Shown in pieces: positions 25,775 through 35,769 of a DNA stretch of 64,000 nucleotides. Source of the DNA: Alphaproteobacteria bacterium. Lineage in GTDB: Bacteria; Pseudomonadota; Alphaproteobacteria; Micropepsales; Micropepsaceae. The stretch covers positions 1 to 64,000 of the forward strand of contig CANIHD010000004.1 of assembly GCA_947467345.1 (NCBI GenBank). The letters run 5' to 3'. The notes under the pieces were generated by a model that did not search any database, had not been told where the DNA came from, and was given only the letters and a program-made list of their open reading frames with translations. Made by a program: the position numbers and the translations under genes. Numbering within the stretch: the stretch's first letter is position 1; every line of letters starts with the position of its first letter.

Positions 25775-26656
25775 TTAAGGCCAATGCGCAACCGGCGGCA
25801 GCGACATGAGAATCGCCTCGACATTGCCGCCCGTCATCAGGCCAAAACGCGTGCCGCGATCATAGATAAGATTGAACTCGACATAGCGTCCGCGCCGCAC
25901 CAATTGCTCGTTGCGCTCCGCCTCTGTCCATCCTTCGTTCATGGTCCGGCGCACGATGCCGCTATAGCCGTCCAGAAAGGCGCGACCGACATCTTGGGTG
26001 AAGGCGAAGTCCTTCTCCCAATCGGCTTCCAGATAATCGTAGAAAATTCCGCCGACACCGCGCGGCTCGTTGCGATGCTTCAACATGAAGTACTCGTCGC
26101 ACCATTTGCTGAACCGAGCATAGTAATCGGCTCCATGCGCGTCGCAGGCGCGTTTGAACGCGGCGTGAAACGCGATGGCGTGCGGATGATCTTTTGAGCG
26201 CTGAACGTCAAGCGTCGGCGTCAAATCGCCACCACCGCCGAACCAGGATTTCGACGTCACCACATGCCGCGTATTGAAATGCGCCGCCGGCACTTTGGGT
26301 GATTGCATATGCGCCACCAATGAAATGCCCGCCGCCCAATAATTCGGGTTCTGTTCGGCGCCTGGAATTTCCTTGGCGAATTGCGGGCTGAATTGTCCGT
26401 GTACGACGGAAATATTCACCCCCACTTTCTCGAACACACGTCCCTTCATGACGCTCATCGTGCCGCCGCCACCTTCGACGCCATCGTCGGTCGGACGTTG
26501 CCAGTCTTTGCGGGTAAAGCGCCCGGCGGGCATATGCGCCAAGGAGCCCGTATAGGCATCCTCGATGGCCTCGAACTCAGCGCAGATGGAATCGCGCAAA
26601 GTGCGAAACCAGGCGACAGCCTTTGCTTTTCGCGTTTCCGTATCGGCGTCGCTCAT
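25775..26656 (-). CDS. hemF: Oxygen-dependent coproporphyrinogen III oxidase
   Basis: A 293-residue HemF that decarboxylates coproporphyrinogen III to protoporphyrinogen IX using O2. It has the family signatures [19 protein letters not shown] and [19 protein letters not shown], and the C-terminal [20 protein letters not shown] followed by AILMSLPP. Length is normal. The start overlaps the trmL stop by 4 bases, so it is second in a two-gene operon. Confidence 0.95.
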   Translation of the reverse strand: MSDADTETRKAKAVAWFRTLRDSICAEFEAIEDAYTGSLAHMPAGRFTRKDWQRPTDDGVEGGGGTMSVMKGRVFEKVGVNISVVHGQFSPQFAKEIPGAEQNPNYWAAGISLVAHMQSPKVPAAHFNTRHVVTSKSWFGGGGDLTPTLDVQRSKDHPHAIAFHAAFKRACDAHGADYYARFSKWCDEYFMLKHRNEPRGVGGIFYDYLEADWEKDFAFTQDVGRAFLDGYSGIVRRTMNEGWTEAERNEQLVRRGRYVEFNLIYDRGTRFGLMTGGNVEAILMSLPPVAHWP

Positions 26657-27102
26657 GGCGGGAACCCTTCTGTCTGACGCAACGCCTCGCCGAGTACCAT
26701 CGCGCCGGCCTGCGCGACATTGATCGACCGCAAACCCGCCCGTAAGGGGATGCGCACGCGGGCATCTGCCCGTGCATGCACCTCTTCCGGAACACCGGCG
26801 CTTTCGCGCCCCAAGAGCAGTGTGTCGTCCGGCCGGTAGGCCGCTTCCGTGTATGGGGTGCTGGCTTTGGTGGTCAACAGAACCAGCCGCCCGCGAAATT
26901 GCGCCAGAAACGCCGTCCAGGACTCATGGCGGACGGTCTCGGCATGGGCAAAATAGTCGAGGCCGGCCCGCCGGAAGCTGGCCTCGCCGAACACGAAGCC
27001 GCACGGCTCGATGATATCCACGGGAACGCCGAGGCAGGCGCCCAGGCGAATCAGGGCGCCCGCGTTCTGGGGAATGTCGGGCTGGAAGAGGGCAAGGCGC
27101 AT
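26653..27102 (-). CDS. trmL: tRNA (cytidine/uridine-34-2'-O)-methyltransferase TrmL
   Basis: A 149-residue minimal SPOUT methyltransferase that methylates the wobble ribose of tRNA-Leu. The N-terminal [20 protein letters not shown], the central [15 protein letters not shown] and the C-terminal knot [20 protein letters not shown] give the SAM-binding trefoil. It lacks any extra domain, as usual for TrmL. It is the first gene of the trmL-hemF pair. Confidence 0.93.
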   Translation of the reverse strand: MRLALFQPDIPQNAGALIRLGACLGVPVDIIEPCGFVFGEASFRRAGLDYFAHAETVRHESWTAFLAQFRGRLVLLTTKASTPYTEAAYRPDDTLLLGRESAGVPEEVHARADARVRIPLRAGLRSINVAQAGAMVLGEALRQTEGFPP

Positions 27103-27473
27103 GCGATCCCGTGCCGCCGCTGGTGTCCGCGTCTGGTCTGGCGAGCGCTATTGCACGGCGGTGCTTTCCGCAAGCACGACGCCGTGAGTATGCTCATACG
27201 CGGAACGGGGGTGAGCCCCGTGCGAAAACCTGTGCGCGCACATTGCCGCGCCGCGGCAAAACGCCCGGAAACCCGCGAAATCCCTGAATTTCTGCGGCAT
27301 CGTGCCGCAAGTCTACCAAAAATCGACTCTTCTATGTTACGGCCAACTTTGAGACGCGCCGGAAGGTCCGGGGGCGGCGTTGTTTCATGTGTTAGCGCTC
27401 GCTCCGGGCGTGCCCGCTTCATTGGTCCAGTGCCCCTTAGAAGGCCCGCGGCCGAATTTCAGAGGTAAAGACC
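27103..27473. promoter_or_regulatory. Divergent region trmL / petABC
   Basis: About 370 bases with no credible gene. It must hold the promoters for trmL (minus) and petABC (plus). A small hairpin, ACGGGG at 27205-27210 and CCCCGT at 27216-27221, is visible. An AT-rich patch at about 27315-27340 is the most promoter-like stretch. The petA start is GTG at 27474, with AGAGGT just upstream. Confidence 0.4.
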
Positions 27474-28028
27474 GTGGCTCATTCGCAAACGGCCGAACCG
27501 ACTCGCCGCGACTTTCTGTATGTCGCGACAGCCGGAGCCGGTGCTGTCGCCGCCGCTTCCGCGGTATGGCCGTTGATCGATCAGATGAATCCCTCCGCCG
27601 CCGTTCTGGCGCTGGCGTCGACCGAAATCGACATCAGTGCCGTTCAGCCGGGCCAATCGATCACCGTGCTGTGGCGCGGCAAGTCGACCTTCATTCGCCG
27701 CCGCACGCCGGAAGAGATTGCCGCGTCCAAGGAAGTGAACGTGGCCGATCTGATCGATCCCGTGGCGCGCAATGCCAATCACGAGGCCGACGCACCAGCG
27801 ACCGATGCGAACCGCGCCGAGAAGCCGGAATGGCTGATCGTTGTCGGCGTCTGCACACATCTCGGCTGCATTCCGCTGGCCTTCCAGGGCGATTATCGCG
27901 GCTGGCTCTGCCCCTGCCACGGCTCGCAATATGATACTGCCGGTCGCGTGCGTGTCGGTCCTGCGCCGCAGAACCTCGACATCCCCCCCTATACATTTCT
28001 GTCCGACACACGCGTCCGGATCGGCTGA
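27474..28028 (+). CDS. petA: Ubiquinol-cytochrome c reductase, Rieske iron-sulfur subunit
   Basis: A 184-residue Rieske protein of the bc1 complex. The N-terminal twin-arginine-like motif [10 protein letters not shown] (residues 11-20) and a single helix ([13 protein letters not shown]) anchor it in the inner membrane. The [2Fe-2S] ligands are C127, H129, C146 and H149, and C132 and C148 form the expected disulfide. It transfers electrons from ubiquinol to cytochrome c1. First gene of petABC; 11 bases separate it from petB. Confidence 0.96.
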   Translation: MAHSQTAEPTRRDFLYVATAGAGAVAAASAVWPLIDQMNPSAAVLALASTEIDISAVQPGQSITVLWRGKSTFIRRRTPEEIAASKEVNVADLIDPVARNANHEADAPATDANRAEKPEWLIVVGVCTHLGCIPLAFQGDYRGWLCPCHGSQYDTAGRVRVGPAPQNLDIPPYTFLSDTRVRIG

Positions 28029-28039
28029 GGAGCGAAACC

Positions 28040-29287
28040 ATGCACGGTTCCACCTACGTTCCTAAGTCGGGCCTATCGCGCTGGATGGATCAGCGCCTGC
28101 CGGTCATGCGTCTGATGCACGACACGATGCTGACCTTCCCGACACCGCGGAATTTGAACATCTGGTACACGTTCGGCGGCATTCTCACCTTCTGCCTCGC
28201 GGTGCAGCTTGTGACCGGCATCGTGTTGTCGATGCACTACACGGCCGACACGCGCTTCGCCTTTGATTCCGTCGAGCACATCATGCGCGACGTGAATTAC
28301 GGCTGGTTCCTGCGCTATGTGCACGCCAACGGCGCGTCGATGTTCTTCCTCGCCGTCTATATTCATATGTTCCGCGGGCTCTATTACGGCTCATACAAAG
28401 CACCGCGCGAAATCATCTGGATTCTCGGCGTCGCACTCTACGTCCTCATGATGGCGACGGCGTTCCTTGGCTACACACTGCCGTGGGGCCAGATGTCGTT
28501 CTGGGCCGCCACCGTGATCACCAGCCTGTTCAGCGCCATCCCGCTTGTTGGCGAGCCGATTGTGAACTGGCTGTGGGGCGGCTTCTCGGTCGACAACCCG
28601 ACGCTACAACGCTTCTTCAGCCTGCATTATCTTTTGCCCTTCGTGATCGCCGCCGTTGTCGGTCTGCACATCTGGGCGCTGCACGTTCCGGGCAACAACA
28701 ATCCGCTCGGCATCGATGTGAAATCGCCGGCCGACACCTTGCCGTTCCACCCGTATTACACGGTGAAGGACCTGTTCTATCTGGTCTGCTTTGCCATCAT
28801 CATGATGGCGTTCGTGTTCTACGCGCCGAACTTCCTCGGCCATCCCGACAATTACCAGGAAGGCAATCCGCTGGTGACGCCACCGCATATCGTGCCGGAA
28901 TGGTATTTCCTGCCGTTCTACGCGATCCTGCGGTCGATCCCGGACAAGCTCTTCGGCGTCATCGCGCTGTTCGGCGCGATGGCCACGCTGGTGTTCGTGC
29001 CGTGGCTCGACACGTCGCGCGTGCGTTCAGCGCGCTTCCGCCCGGTCTACCGCCAGTTCTTCTGGATCCTGGTCGCGGACGGAATTCTGCTCGGCTATGT
29101 CGGCGCACAGCCGGTGGACGCGTCGCTCGGCGGCGTAATTCCGCTGCTCTATGTCGGCCGCCTGGCGACGTTTTGGTACTTCGCCCATTTCTGGATCATC
29201 CTGCCGATCATCGGCATTTTCGAAACTCCCAAGCCCGTGCCTGACAGCATCGCGAAGTCCGTGCTGCATGCCACGCCGGCGGAATAG
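28040..29287 (+). CDS. petB: Cytochrome b of the bc1 complex
   Basis: A 415-residue eight-helix cytochrome b carrying hemes bL and bH and both quinone sites. Characteristic blocks are [58 protein letters not shown] and the Qo-site [18 protein letters not shown], containing the PEWY motif. The length fits a full bacterial cytochrome b, not split b6/subunit IV. Transcribed between petA and petC. Confidence 0.96.
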   Translation: MHGSTYVPKSGLSRWMDQRLPVMRLMHDTMLTFPTPRNLNIWYTFGGILTFCLAVQLVTGIVLSMHYTADTRFAFDSVEHIMRDVNYGWFLRYVHANGASMFFLAVYIHMFRGLYYGSYKAPREIIWILGVALYVLMMATAFLGYTLPWGQMSFWAATVITSLFSAIPLVGEPIVNWLWGGFSVDNPTLQRFFSLHYLLPFVIAAVVGLHIWALHVPGNNNPLGIDVKSPADTLPFHPYYTVKDLFYLVCFAIIMMAFVFYAPNFLGHPDNYQEGNPLVTPPHIVPEWYFLPFYAILRSIPDKLFGVIALFGAMATLVFVPWLDTSRVRSARFRPVYRQFFWILVADGILLGYVGAQPVDASLGGVIPLLYVGRLATFWYFAHFWIILPIIGIFETPKPVPDSIAKSVLHATPAE

Positions 29288-29297
29288 AGGAAGCGCC

Positions 29298-30098
29298 ATG
29301 TCCACATTCTTCACGCGCTCTCTTCTCGTCGCCGCCATCTCGGTCATTGGATTGACCGCGCCGGCTCTCGCCGCCGAGGATCATATTGCGCTCAAAGCGC
29401 CGGGCTGGTCCTTCGATGGCCCCTTCGGCACCTATGACCGCGCCGCGCTTCAACGCGGATTTCAGGTCTACAAGGAAGTCTGCGCCGCCTGTCACGGCCT
29501 CAAGCGCGTGCCGTTCCGCACGCTGGCCGACGAGGGTGGTCCGGGCTTCACCGAATCAGAGGTGAAGGCCATCGCCGCGCAATATAAATTGCCGGCACCG
29601 CCGAACGACCAAGGCCAGACCATCGACGCGAACGGCGCGCCTTTGATGCGGACCGCCATTCCGGCCGATGCGTTCCCCTCGCCCTTCGCGAACGAGAACG
29701 CCGCGCGCTTTGCCAATAACGGTTCTCTGCCGCCGGATCTCTCGCTGATCACCAAAGCCCGTATGGGCGGCGCCGACTATGTCTATTCGGTGCTGACCGG
29801 CTACGGACCGGCGCCGGAAGGCGTCACGGTTCCCGCAGGCCGTTACTACAACGCTTATTTCGCCGGGCATCAGATTGCCATGCCGCCGCCGCTCTCGGCC
29901 GACCGCGTCACCTATGCGGACGGCACCAAGGCGACCGTCGAGCAGATGGCACACGACCTCGCCACCTTCCTGACCTGGACCGCCGAGCCCAAGATGGAAG
30001 AGCGTAAGGAAATGGGCTTCATCTGGATGGTGTCGCTGCTTGTCCTGGCCGTTCTCTTGTTCTTCTCCTACCGCAAGGTTTGGCACGGCGAGCACTAA
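29298..30098 (+). CDS. petC: Cytochrome c1 of the bc1 complex
   Basis: A 266-residue cytochrome c1. A Sec signal peptide (LLVAAISVIGLTAPALAAED) is followed by heme attachment at C62-A-A-C65-H66 and a probable methionine ligand in AGHQIAMPPPL. A C-terminal helix (IWMVSLLVLAVLLFFSYRK) anchors it. ATG 29298 follows GAGGAAG by about 5 bases. An upstream extension of the frame into petB is not needed. The operon ends at a strong terminator. Confidence 0.94.
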   Translation: MSTFFTRSLLVAAISVIGLTAPALAAEDHIALKAPGWSFDGPFGTYDRAALQRGFQVYKEVCAACHGLKRVPFRTLADEGGPGFTESEVKAIAAQYKLPAPPNDQGQTIDANGAPLMRTAIPADAFPSPFANENAARFANNGSLPPDLSLITKARMGGADYVYSVLTGYGPAPEGVTVPAGRYYNAYFAGHQIAMPPPLSADRVTYADGTKATVEQMAHDLATFLTWTAEPKMEERKEMGFIWMVSLLVLAVLLFFSYRKVWHGEH

Positions 30099-30121
30099 GC
30101 CCGCCCACCTCGCACGCTTCG

Positions 30122-30157
30122 AAACGGCCCCGCCAAAAGCGGGGCCGTTTTCGTTTC
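30122..30157 (+). terminator. Rho-independent terminator of petABC
   Basis: A ten-base stem pairs ACGGCCCCGC (30125-30134) with GCGGGGCCGT (30140-30149) around a CAAAA loop. A T-rich tail (TTTTCGTTT) follows. It starts 24 bases after the petC stop. Confidence 0.85.
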
Positions 30158-30184
30158 GGCTTTCAATTCTGCTCGCAGGGATTT

Positions 30185-30339
30185 CTTTCCTCCCTCGCGA
30201 AGCGGGGGAGGTGCCAAGCCGGCAACGCCGGCGAGGCCGAGGGGGCGACAAACAAAAGACGTACATCCAACGCAACGCAATGAGGTCCCCCCTCTGTCCG
30301 CCTTCGGCGGACACCTCCCCCGTAAACGGGGGAGGAAAT
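30185..30339. repeat. Dispersed palindromic repeat, family B, copy 1
   Basis: The outer ends are complementary (TTTCCTCCCTCGCGAAGCGG at the left, CCCCCGTAAACGGGGGAGGA at the right). Inner arms carry GGGGGAGGTGCC, AGCCGGCAACGCCGGC and TCCGCCTTCGGCGGACACC. Similar units occur at about 36275 and 53421. Together with the terminator, this copy fills most of the 364-base gap between petC and mtnP. Confidence 0.8.
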
Positions 30340-30462
30340 GCAGCACGAATATCATTGGAGATCGCGCGTTAAGATCGGCTGGGATGGCGGCTGGGCGTTT
30401 CTCCTGGCGGTTGCGCGCCGGACGACGCGTGATACAAGAGCCCGCCTTTTGGGAAGCTGGAC

Positions 30463-31341
30463 ATGGCTAAGACAGTCCTCGGCATTATCGGCGGCAGCGG
30501 CGTCTACGACATTGAAGGTCTAGCGAACCCGCGCTGGGAGCGTGTTGCCTCGCCTTGGGGCGAGCCGTCGGACGCGCTGTTGATGGGAACGCTGCACGGC
30601 GTCGACATGGTGTTCCTGCCGCGCCATGGCCGCGGGCATGTGCACTCGCCGAGCACCATCGATTACCGCGCCAATATCGATGCGCTGAAGCGCGCCGGCG
30701 TCACCGACATCATCTCGGTCTCTGCCTGCGGCTCCTTGCGCGAAGAATTGCCGCCGGGAACATTTGTTCTAGCCGACCAATTCATCGACCGCACCTTCGC
30801 GCGCGAGAAAAGCTTTTTCGGCAAAGGCTTCGTGGCGCATGTCTCCATGGCACACCCCGTGTGTCCGCGTTTGCTTGGAGCTTTAGACGAAGCGGCGCGC
30901 GAAGCGCGCATCCCGTCATCGCGCGGCGGCACGTATCTCGCGATGGAAGGCCCGCAATTCTCGACCCTCGCCGAATCCAATCTCTACCGCGCCTGGGGCT
31001 GCGACGTGATTGGCATGACCGCCATGCCGGAAGCGAAGCTCGCCCGCGAAGCCGAGATTCCTTACGCCATTGTCGCGATGGTGACAGATTACGATTGCTG
31101 GCATCCGGACCACGATCACGTCACCGTCGATCAGGTAATCCGCGTGCTCGTCTCCAATGCCGACAGAGCGCGCGCGCTCATCAGCAAAGTTGTGCCCAAG
31201 CTCGGCCCCAACCGCACGCCATCGCCGCTCGGCATTGAGAAGGTGTTGGACACCGCGCTGATCACCGCGCCGGAGAAACGCGACCCCGAATTATTTGCCA
31301 AGCTCGATGCGGTCGCCGGCCGCGTGTTGAAAAAGACCTAA
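30463..31341 (+). CDS. mtnP: S-methyl-5'-thioadenosine phosphorylase
   Basis: A 292-residue phosphorylase that splits 5'-methylthioadenosine (and often 5'-deoxyadenosine) into adenine and 5-methylthioribose-1-phosphate. It starts with the family motif [17 protein letters not shown]. It carries the phosphate-site [20 protein letters not shown], the substrate region [19 protein letters not shown] and [20 protein letters not shown]. The MTAP-type MVTDYDCWH distinguishes it from purine nucleoside phosphorylases. GGGAAG precedes the ATG. First gene of a set with apt, mtnA and an aldolase/dehydrogenase. Confidence 0.94.
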   Translation: MAKTVLGIIGGSGVYDIEGLANPRWERVASPWGEPSDALLMGTLHGVDMVFLPRHGRGHVHSPSTIDYRANIDALKRAGVTDIISVSACGSLREELPPGTFVLADQFIDRTFAREKSFFGKGFVAHVSMAHPVCPRLLGALDEAAREARIPSSRGGTYLAMEGPQFSTLAESNLYRAWGCDVIGMTAMPEAKLAREAEIPYAIVAMVTDYDCWHPDHDHVTVDQVIRVLVSNADRARALISKVVPKLGPNRTPSPLGIEKVLDTALITAPEKRDPELFAKLDAVAGRVLKKT

Positions 31342-31360
31342 GTCAGTCAGGGACACGAAT

Positions 31361-31888
31361 ATGGATTTGGAAAAAACCATCCGAACGATTCCCGATTATC
31401 CGAAAAAGGGAATTATGTTTCGTGACATCACCACGCTGCTCGGCAACGCGGCTGCGTTTCGCAGCGCCGTCGATGCGCTGGTGAAACCCTATGCCGGCAT
31501 GCGCATCGACCGCGTTGCCGGCATCGAGGCGCGCGGATTCATTTTGGGCGGCGCGGTGGCGCATCAGCTTTCCGTCGGATTTGTTCCGGTGCGCAAAAAG
31601 GGCAAACTGCCGTGGAAAGTCATCGGCGAAGATTACGTGCTGGAATACGGCACGGACCGCGTCGAAATCCATGAAGACGCCGTCGCTAAAGGCGAGAACA
31701 TCGTCGTCATCGACGATCTGATCGCGACCGGCGGCACGGCACTTGCGGCGATCCGGCTTCTGGAGCGTGCGGGCGCGAACGTGGTCGGATGTTCCTTCGT
31801 GATCGACCTGCCGGAACTTGGCGGCGCCGATAAGCTTCGCGCCATTGGCAAGGATGTCCGCTCGCTCGTCAGTTTCGCTGGGCATTAG
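31361..31888 (+). CDS. apt: Adenine phosphoribosyltransferase
   Basis: A 175-residue type I phosphoribosyltransferase. The PRPP loop is [19 protein letters not shown] near residues 110-128. The N-terminal [20 protein letters not shown] and [20 protein letters not shown] are adenine-specific blocks. It converts adenine and PRPP to AMP. Sitting 19 bases after mtnP, it would recycle the adenine released by that enzyme. Confidence 0.95.
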   Translation: MDLEKTIRTIPDYPKKGIMFRDITTLLGNAAAFRSAVDALVKPYAGMRIDRVAGIEARGFILGGAVAHQLSVGFVPVRKKGKLPWKVIGEDYVLEYGTDRVEIHEDAVAKGENIVVIDDLIATGGTALAAIRLLERAGANVVGCSFVIDLPELGGADKLRAIGKDVRSLVSFAGH

Positions 31889-31941
31889 ACGCATTTGCCT
31901 GGAAGGGGTGAAATGCGCGCTAGAGGGGCCATATAGGCATC

Positions 31942-33027
31942 ATGAAGATTCAGGGCACCCCTTACCGCACCATTTGGCCGGCAGAAGATGGCAAATCCAT
32001 CGAGGTCATCGACCAGACAATGCTGCCGCATGTCTTCGCGACCTCGCGGCTGAGCACGATGGAACAAACCGCCGATGCCATTCGCACCATGGTCGTGCGC
32101 GGCGCGCCCTTGATCGGCGCCACGGCCGCCTATGGAATTGCGCTCGCCATGCGCGAAGACGCCTCCGACCAGGCGCTCGATGCCGCGCACGACTACCTTT
32201 TAGAAACGCGCCCCACGGCGGTGAATCTGCGCTGGGCGCTCGCGCGCATGCGCGACCGTTTGCGCAACCGTCCGCGCGGAGATCGCTTCGAAGCCGCCTG
32301 GGCGGAAGCCGCCGCCATCTGCGATGAAGATGTCGAGACCTGCCGCCGCATCGGCACGCACGGGCTGGAGATCTTCCGCGCTGCTGCCGCAAAGAATCCC
32401 GGACGCCCGCTCAACATTCTTACCCATTGCAATGCCGGCTGGCTCGCCTGCGTCGATTGGGGCACGGCCTTAGCGCCTATCTATATGGCGCATGATGAAG
32501 GCATCGATTTGCATGTCTGGGTCGATGAAACGCGCCCGCGCAATCAGGGCGCGTCGCTGACGGCGTATGAGCTCGGCGGGCACGGCGTTCCGCACGCGAT
32601 CATCGCCGACAATGCGGGCGGACTTTTCATGCGCCAAGGCAAGGTCGATCTCTGCATTGTCGGAACCGACCGCGTGACCGCCAATGGCGACGTCGCCAAC
32701 AAGATCGGAACCTATCTGAAAGCGCTTGCCGCCAAGGATAATGACATTCCTTTTTATGTCGCGCTGCCGTCGTCCACCATCGACTGGACGCTGAACAACG
32801 GCGACGACATCCCGATTGAAGAGCGCAGCGCCACCGAAGTGACGCATATGTCCGGACGTCTCGCCGATGGCGGCATCGCCACCGTGCAAATTTCGGCGCC
32901 GGGTTCGCCGGCAGCCAATCCTGGATTCGACGTGACGCCCTCGCGGCTAGTGACAGGTTTCATTACCGAGCGCGGCGTTTGCCCGGCAACCAATGCCGGA
33001 TTACGCGGCCTTTTCCCGAGCACATAG
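31942..33027 (+). CDS. mtnA: S-methyl-5-thioribose-1-phosphate isomerase
   Basis: A 361-residue aldose-ketose isomerase of the eIF2B-like fold. It turns 5-methylthioribose-1-phosphate into 5-methylthioribulose-1-phosphate and can also accept the 5-deoxyribose analogue. Signatures include TMVVRGAPLIGATAAYGIAL, NILTHCNAGWLACVDWGTAL (catalytic Cys), WVDETRPRNQGASLTAYEL and DLCIVGTDRVTANGDVANKI (catalytic Asp). It is separated by 53 bases from apt and is followed by the aldolase/dehydrogenase, not by mtnB, mtnC or mtnD. Confidence 0.94.
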   Translation: MKIQGTPYRTIWPAEDGKSIEVIDQTMLPHVFATSRLSTMEQTADAIRTMVVRGAPLIGATAAYGIALAMREDASDQALDAAHDYLLETRPTAVNLRWALARMRDRLRNRPRGDRFEAAWAEAAAICDEDVETCRRIGTHGLEIFRAAAAKNPGRPLNILTHCNAGWLACVDWGTALAPIYMAHDEGIDLHVWVDETRPRNQGASLTAYELGGHGVPHAIIADNAGGLFMRQGKVDLCIVGTDRVTANGDVANKIGTYLKALAAKDNDIPFYVALPSSTIDWTLNNGDDIPIEERSATEVTHMSGRLADGGIATVQISAPGSPAANPGFDVTPSRLVTGFITERGVCPATNAGLRGLFPST

Positions 33028-33121
33028 CGGTTTCCATAAACCATAGAATTCCCAGCTGTTGCGTTTCCGGGGTGCTCATGCTTCCAAACTCCGGTTCTAT
33101 AATTTCGGCAAGGATACCGGC

Positions 33122-35173
33122 ATGAAATCTCTTTGGTCCGACGCAGACGCGAAATCCTTTGTGACGCGCTATGGCGCCAAAGGCGTGGGCGAAGATATCG
33201 CTTTGCGCACCTACACGACGCGTCTTCTCGGTGGCGATCCGAAGCTCGTTCTGCATGGCGGTGGCAACACCAGCGTGAAGACGGTTGCGAAAGATCTTCT
33301 CGGCGAACCGGTCGATGTCATTTGCGTCAAGGGTTCCGGCTGGGACATGGGCAATATCGAGCCCGCCGGTTTGCCGGCGGTGAAATTGGCGCCGCTTCGG
33401 CGCCTGCTCGCGCTGGATAAATTGTCCGACGAGGACATGGTGAATTATCAGCGCATCAATCTCTTGGATGCGTCAGCGCCTAACCCATCGGTCGAAACGC
33501 TGCTGCATGCGTTCCTGCCGCATAAATTTGTCGACCACACGCATTCCACGTCCGTTCTCGCGATCACCGATCAGCCCGACGGCGAAGCGCTTTCGCGCGA
33601 GATCTTCGGCGATAAATTCGCCTATGTACCGTATTGCATTCCCGGCTTTGACCTCGCCAAGAGCGTCGCCAAAGTCTATGCGGCGAATCCGAACGTCATC
33701 GGACTCATTCTTCTGCGCCACGGCATTTTCACTTTCGCGGAAGATGCGCGCACCGCTTACGAATTGATGATCGAGAATGTCAGCCTTGCTGAGGAGCGTC
33801 TTCGCAAGGGCCGCAAATCGCTTGTGCAGGCGAAACTTCCGGCTTCCATTGCTTCTGTTTCCGATATCGCGCCGAGCTTGCGTGGCGCTGTCGCGCTGAC
33901 GAATGATCGCTCTACCGGCACGGCCAAGCGTCAAATTCTCGATTTCCGCAGCAACGATGCCATTTTGAATTACGTCAATGGCGCGGATGTTGCGCGTTAC
34001 AGCCAGGTCGGCGTGGCAACGCCCGACCACACCATCCGTACCAAGAATATTCCGCTGGTTGTTTCCGCGCCGGAAACAGGAAAGCTCGACGCCTGGGCGA
34101 AAGATGTCCACACCCGCGTGGACACCTATGTCGCCGACTATCACTCCTATTTTGCCAGCAACAACACACGCGTGAACAACGCGAAGAAGGAGCTTGATCC
34201 CCTTCCGCGCGTCATTCTGGTTCCGGGTGTTGGGCTGTTCGGACTTGGCGGATCGGCGAAAGACGCCGCGATTGCCGCCGACATCGCCGAAAACACCGTG
34301 GAAGTGATCAGCGACGCCGAGGGCCTCAGCAGCTACCAATCCATCTCCGTGCCCGACATGTTCGACGTGGAATATTGGTCGCTCGAACAGGCCAAGCTCG
34401 GCAAAGCGGCGGAGAAGCCTTTGGCGCGGCAGATTGCTGTCGTCACCGGCGGCGGCTCCGGCATCGGCGCCGCGACGGCGAAGGCCTTTGCCAAGCAGGG
34501 TGCGGAAGTCGCGGTGTTCGACCGCGATCTGGAAGCAGCAACGAAAATCGCCAAGCAGATCGGCGGCATTGCCGTTGCCTGCGATGTCACGGATGCCAGT
34601 GATGTGCGCCGTGCGTTCGACCGCGTGTCTGCCAAGTTCGGCGGTGTCGATATTGTCGTCTCGAATGCAGGCGCCGCTTGGCAGGGCCGCATCGGCGAGG
34701 TCGACGACGCGATTTTGCGCAAATCCTTCGAGCTGAATTTCTTCGCGCACCAAGCGGTGGCGCAAGAAGCCGTGCGCATCATGAAGCTGCAAGGCACCGG
34801 CGGCGCGCTGCTGTTCAACACGTCCAAACAGGCGGTCAATCCGGGCAAGGATTTCGGACCCTACGGCCTACCGAAGGCGGCGACTCTGTTCCTGGTGAAG
34901 CAATACGCGCTTGACCACGGCAAAGACGGCATTCGCGCCAATGCTGTGAACGCGGACCGCATTCGCACCGGCCTTCTCACCGACGACATGGTGGCGGCAC
35001 GCGCCAAAGCGCGCGGGCTTTCCGAGAAGGACTATATGGGCGGGAATTTATTGGGGCGCGAAGTCACCGCCGAAGATGTGGCGGATGCCTTTGTCTTCCT
35101 GGCGTTAGCAAACAAAACCACCGCTGCCACGCTCACCGTTGACGGCGGCAATATCGAAGCCAGTTTGCGCTAA
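33122..35173 (+). CDS. Bifunctional class II aldolase / short-chain dehydrogenase
   Basis: A 683-residue fusion. The N-terminal ~400 residues are a class II aldolase domain: VLHGGGNTSVKT, VKGSGWDMGNIEPAGLPAVK, zinc ligands around FVDHTHSTSVLAI (about residues 138-141) and LRHGIFTF (about 200). The C-terminal ~250 residues are an SDR with the cofactor loop TGGGSGIGAATAKAF near 440 and the YGLPK (YxxxK) pair near 581-585. It matches the RhaD/AdhA (RhaEW) type known to cleave rhamnulose-1-phosphate to DHAP and lactaldehyde. Here it follows mtnP-apt-mtnA, so a methylthioribulose- or deoxyribulose-1-phosphate is the likelier substrate. ATG 33122 has AGGAT upstream. No rha gene is nearby. Confidence 0.87.
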   Translation: MKSLWSDADAKSFVTRYGAKGVGEDIALRTYTTRLLGGDPKLVLHGGGNTSVKTVAKDLLGEPVDVICVKGSGWDMGNIEPAGLPAVKLAPLRRLLALDKLSDEDMVNYQRINLLDASAPNPSVETLLHAFLPHKFVDHTHSTSVLAITDQPDGEALSREIFGDKFAYVPYCIPGFDLAKSVAKVYAANPNVIGLILLRHGIFTFAEDARTAYELMIENVSLAEERLRKGRKSLVQAKLPASIASVSDIAPSLRGAVALTNDRSTGTAKRQILDFRSNDAILNYVNGADVARYSQVGVATPDHTIRTKNIPLVVSAPETGKLDAWAKDVHTRVDTYVADYHSYFASNNTRVNNAKKELDPLPRVILVPGVGLFGLGGSAKDAAIAADIAENTVEVISDAEGLSSYQSISVPDMFDVEYWSLEQAKLGKAAEKPLARQIAVVTGGGSGIGAATAKAFAKQGAEVAVFDRDLEAATKIAKQIGGIAVACDVTDASDVRRAFDRVSAKFGGVDIVVSNAGAAWQGRIGEVDDAILRKSFELNFFAHQAVAQEAVRIMKLQGTGGALLFNTSKQAVNPGKDFGPYGLPKAATLFLVKQYALDHGKDGIRANAVNADRIRTGLLTDDMVAARAKARGLSEKDYMGGNLLGREVTAEDVADAFVFLALANKTTAATLTVDGGNIEASLR

Positions 35174-35186
35174 TACAAACCAGCCC

Positions 35187-35285
35187 CCTCATGGTTCGAG
35201 ACGGCCGCTTCGCGGCCTCCTCACCATGAGGATTCAATCTCCTCATCCTAAGGAGCGCGCAACGCGCGCGTCTCGAAGGATGAGG
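35187..35285. repeat. Dispersed palindromic repeat, family A, copy 2
   Basis: Two hairpin units, CCTCATGGTTCGAGACGG...CCTCACCATGAGG and CTCATCCTAAGGAGCGCG...CGTCTCGAAGGATGAG, in the same order as copy 1 at 14274. It fills the gap between the convergent aldolase and MaoC genes. Confidence 0.85.
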
Positions 35286-35304
35286 ACAATAGATACCGCC
35301 CAAA

Positions 35305-35769
35305 TTACCCCGGACGGCGCGCGATCAGAACCTGGCTGATGAAGCTGTAATAAAGCGCGTCTTTGTCGTCGCGGGCTTCGTTGCGGCTTTGCAAAAGTCC
35401 GAGGGTCGGACGCGATGGCCAATCGACTTTGGCGAAGGGCTCGGTCGTGTATGTCAGCGTGGCACCGGGATAAACCGGCCGCAGCCAGCGGAGTTCGCGC
35501 ACGCCAGGTGAGATGTAATTGTCCTGCGTCGATTCCTGGCCCGCATCCACTTGCGCGTAACGCTGCGCGATCATCAGCTTCATCCATACGGCGCTGGTGT
35601 GCCAACCGCTGGCGATGAGGCTGCCATAGAGCGAAGACTTCGCCGCTTCTCTGTCGATATGAAAAGGCTGCGGATCGTACAGCTTCGCGAATGCGATGAT
35701 GTTGTCTTCAGTGAACTCGAAGCTCCCGAGCACCATTTTTCCGCCGAGCGGAATGTCTTCAAGCCACAT
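35305..35769 (-). CDS. MaoC-family dehydratase
   Basis: A 154-residue hotdog-fold protein related to (R)-specific enoyl-CoA hydratases. It opens with MWLEDIPLGGKMVLGSFEF and carries the MaoC core ITEDNIIAFAKLYDPQPFHI-like segment (FTEDNIIAFAKLYDPQPFHI) and SLIASGWHTSAVWMKLM. Its start overlaps the end of the second MaoC gene by 11 bases, so it is translated after it. The two may form a heterodimer. Acyl substrate unknown. Confidence 0.85.
   Translation of the reverse strand: MWLEDIPLGGKMVLGSFEFTEDNIIAFAKLYDPQPFHIDREAAKSSLYGSLIASGWHTSAVWMKLMIAQRYAQVDAGQESTQDNYISPGVRELRWLRPVYPGATLTYTTEPFAKVDWPSRPTLGLLQSRNEARDDKDALYYSFISQVLIARRPG

Noticed and set aside
33473-34792. A 439-codon open frame on the minus strand inside the aldolase/SDR gene
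   Set aside because: It is antisense to a gene with clear homology and catalytic motifs, has no recognisable domain or ribosome site, and such long frames are normal in GC-rich DNA.
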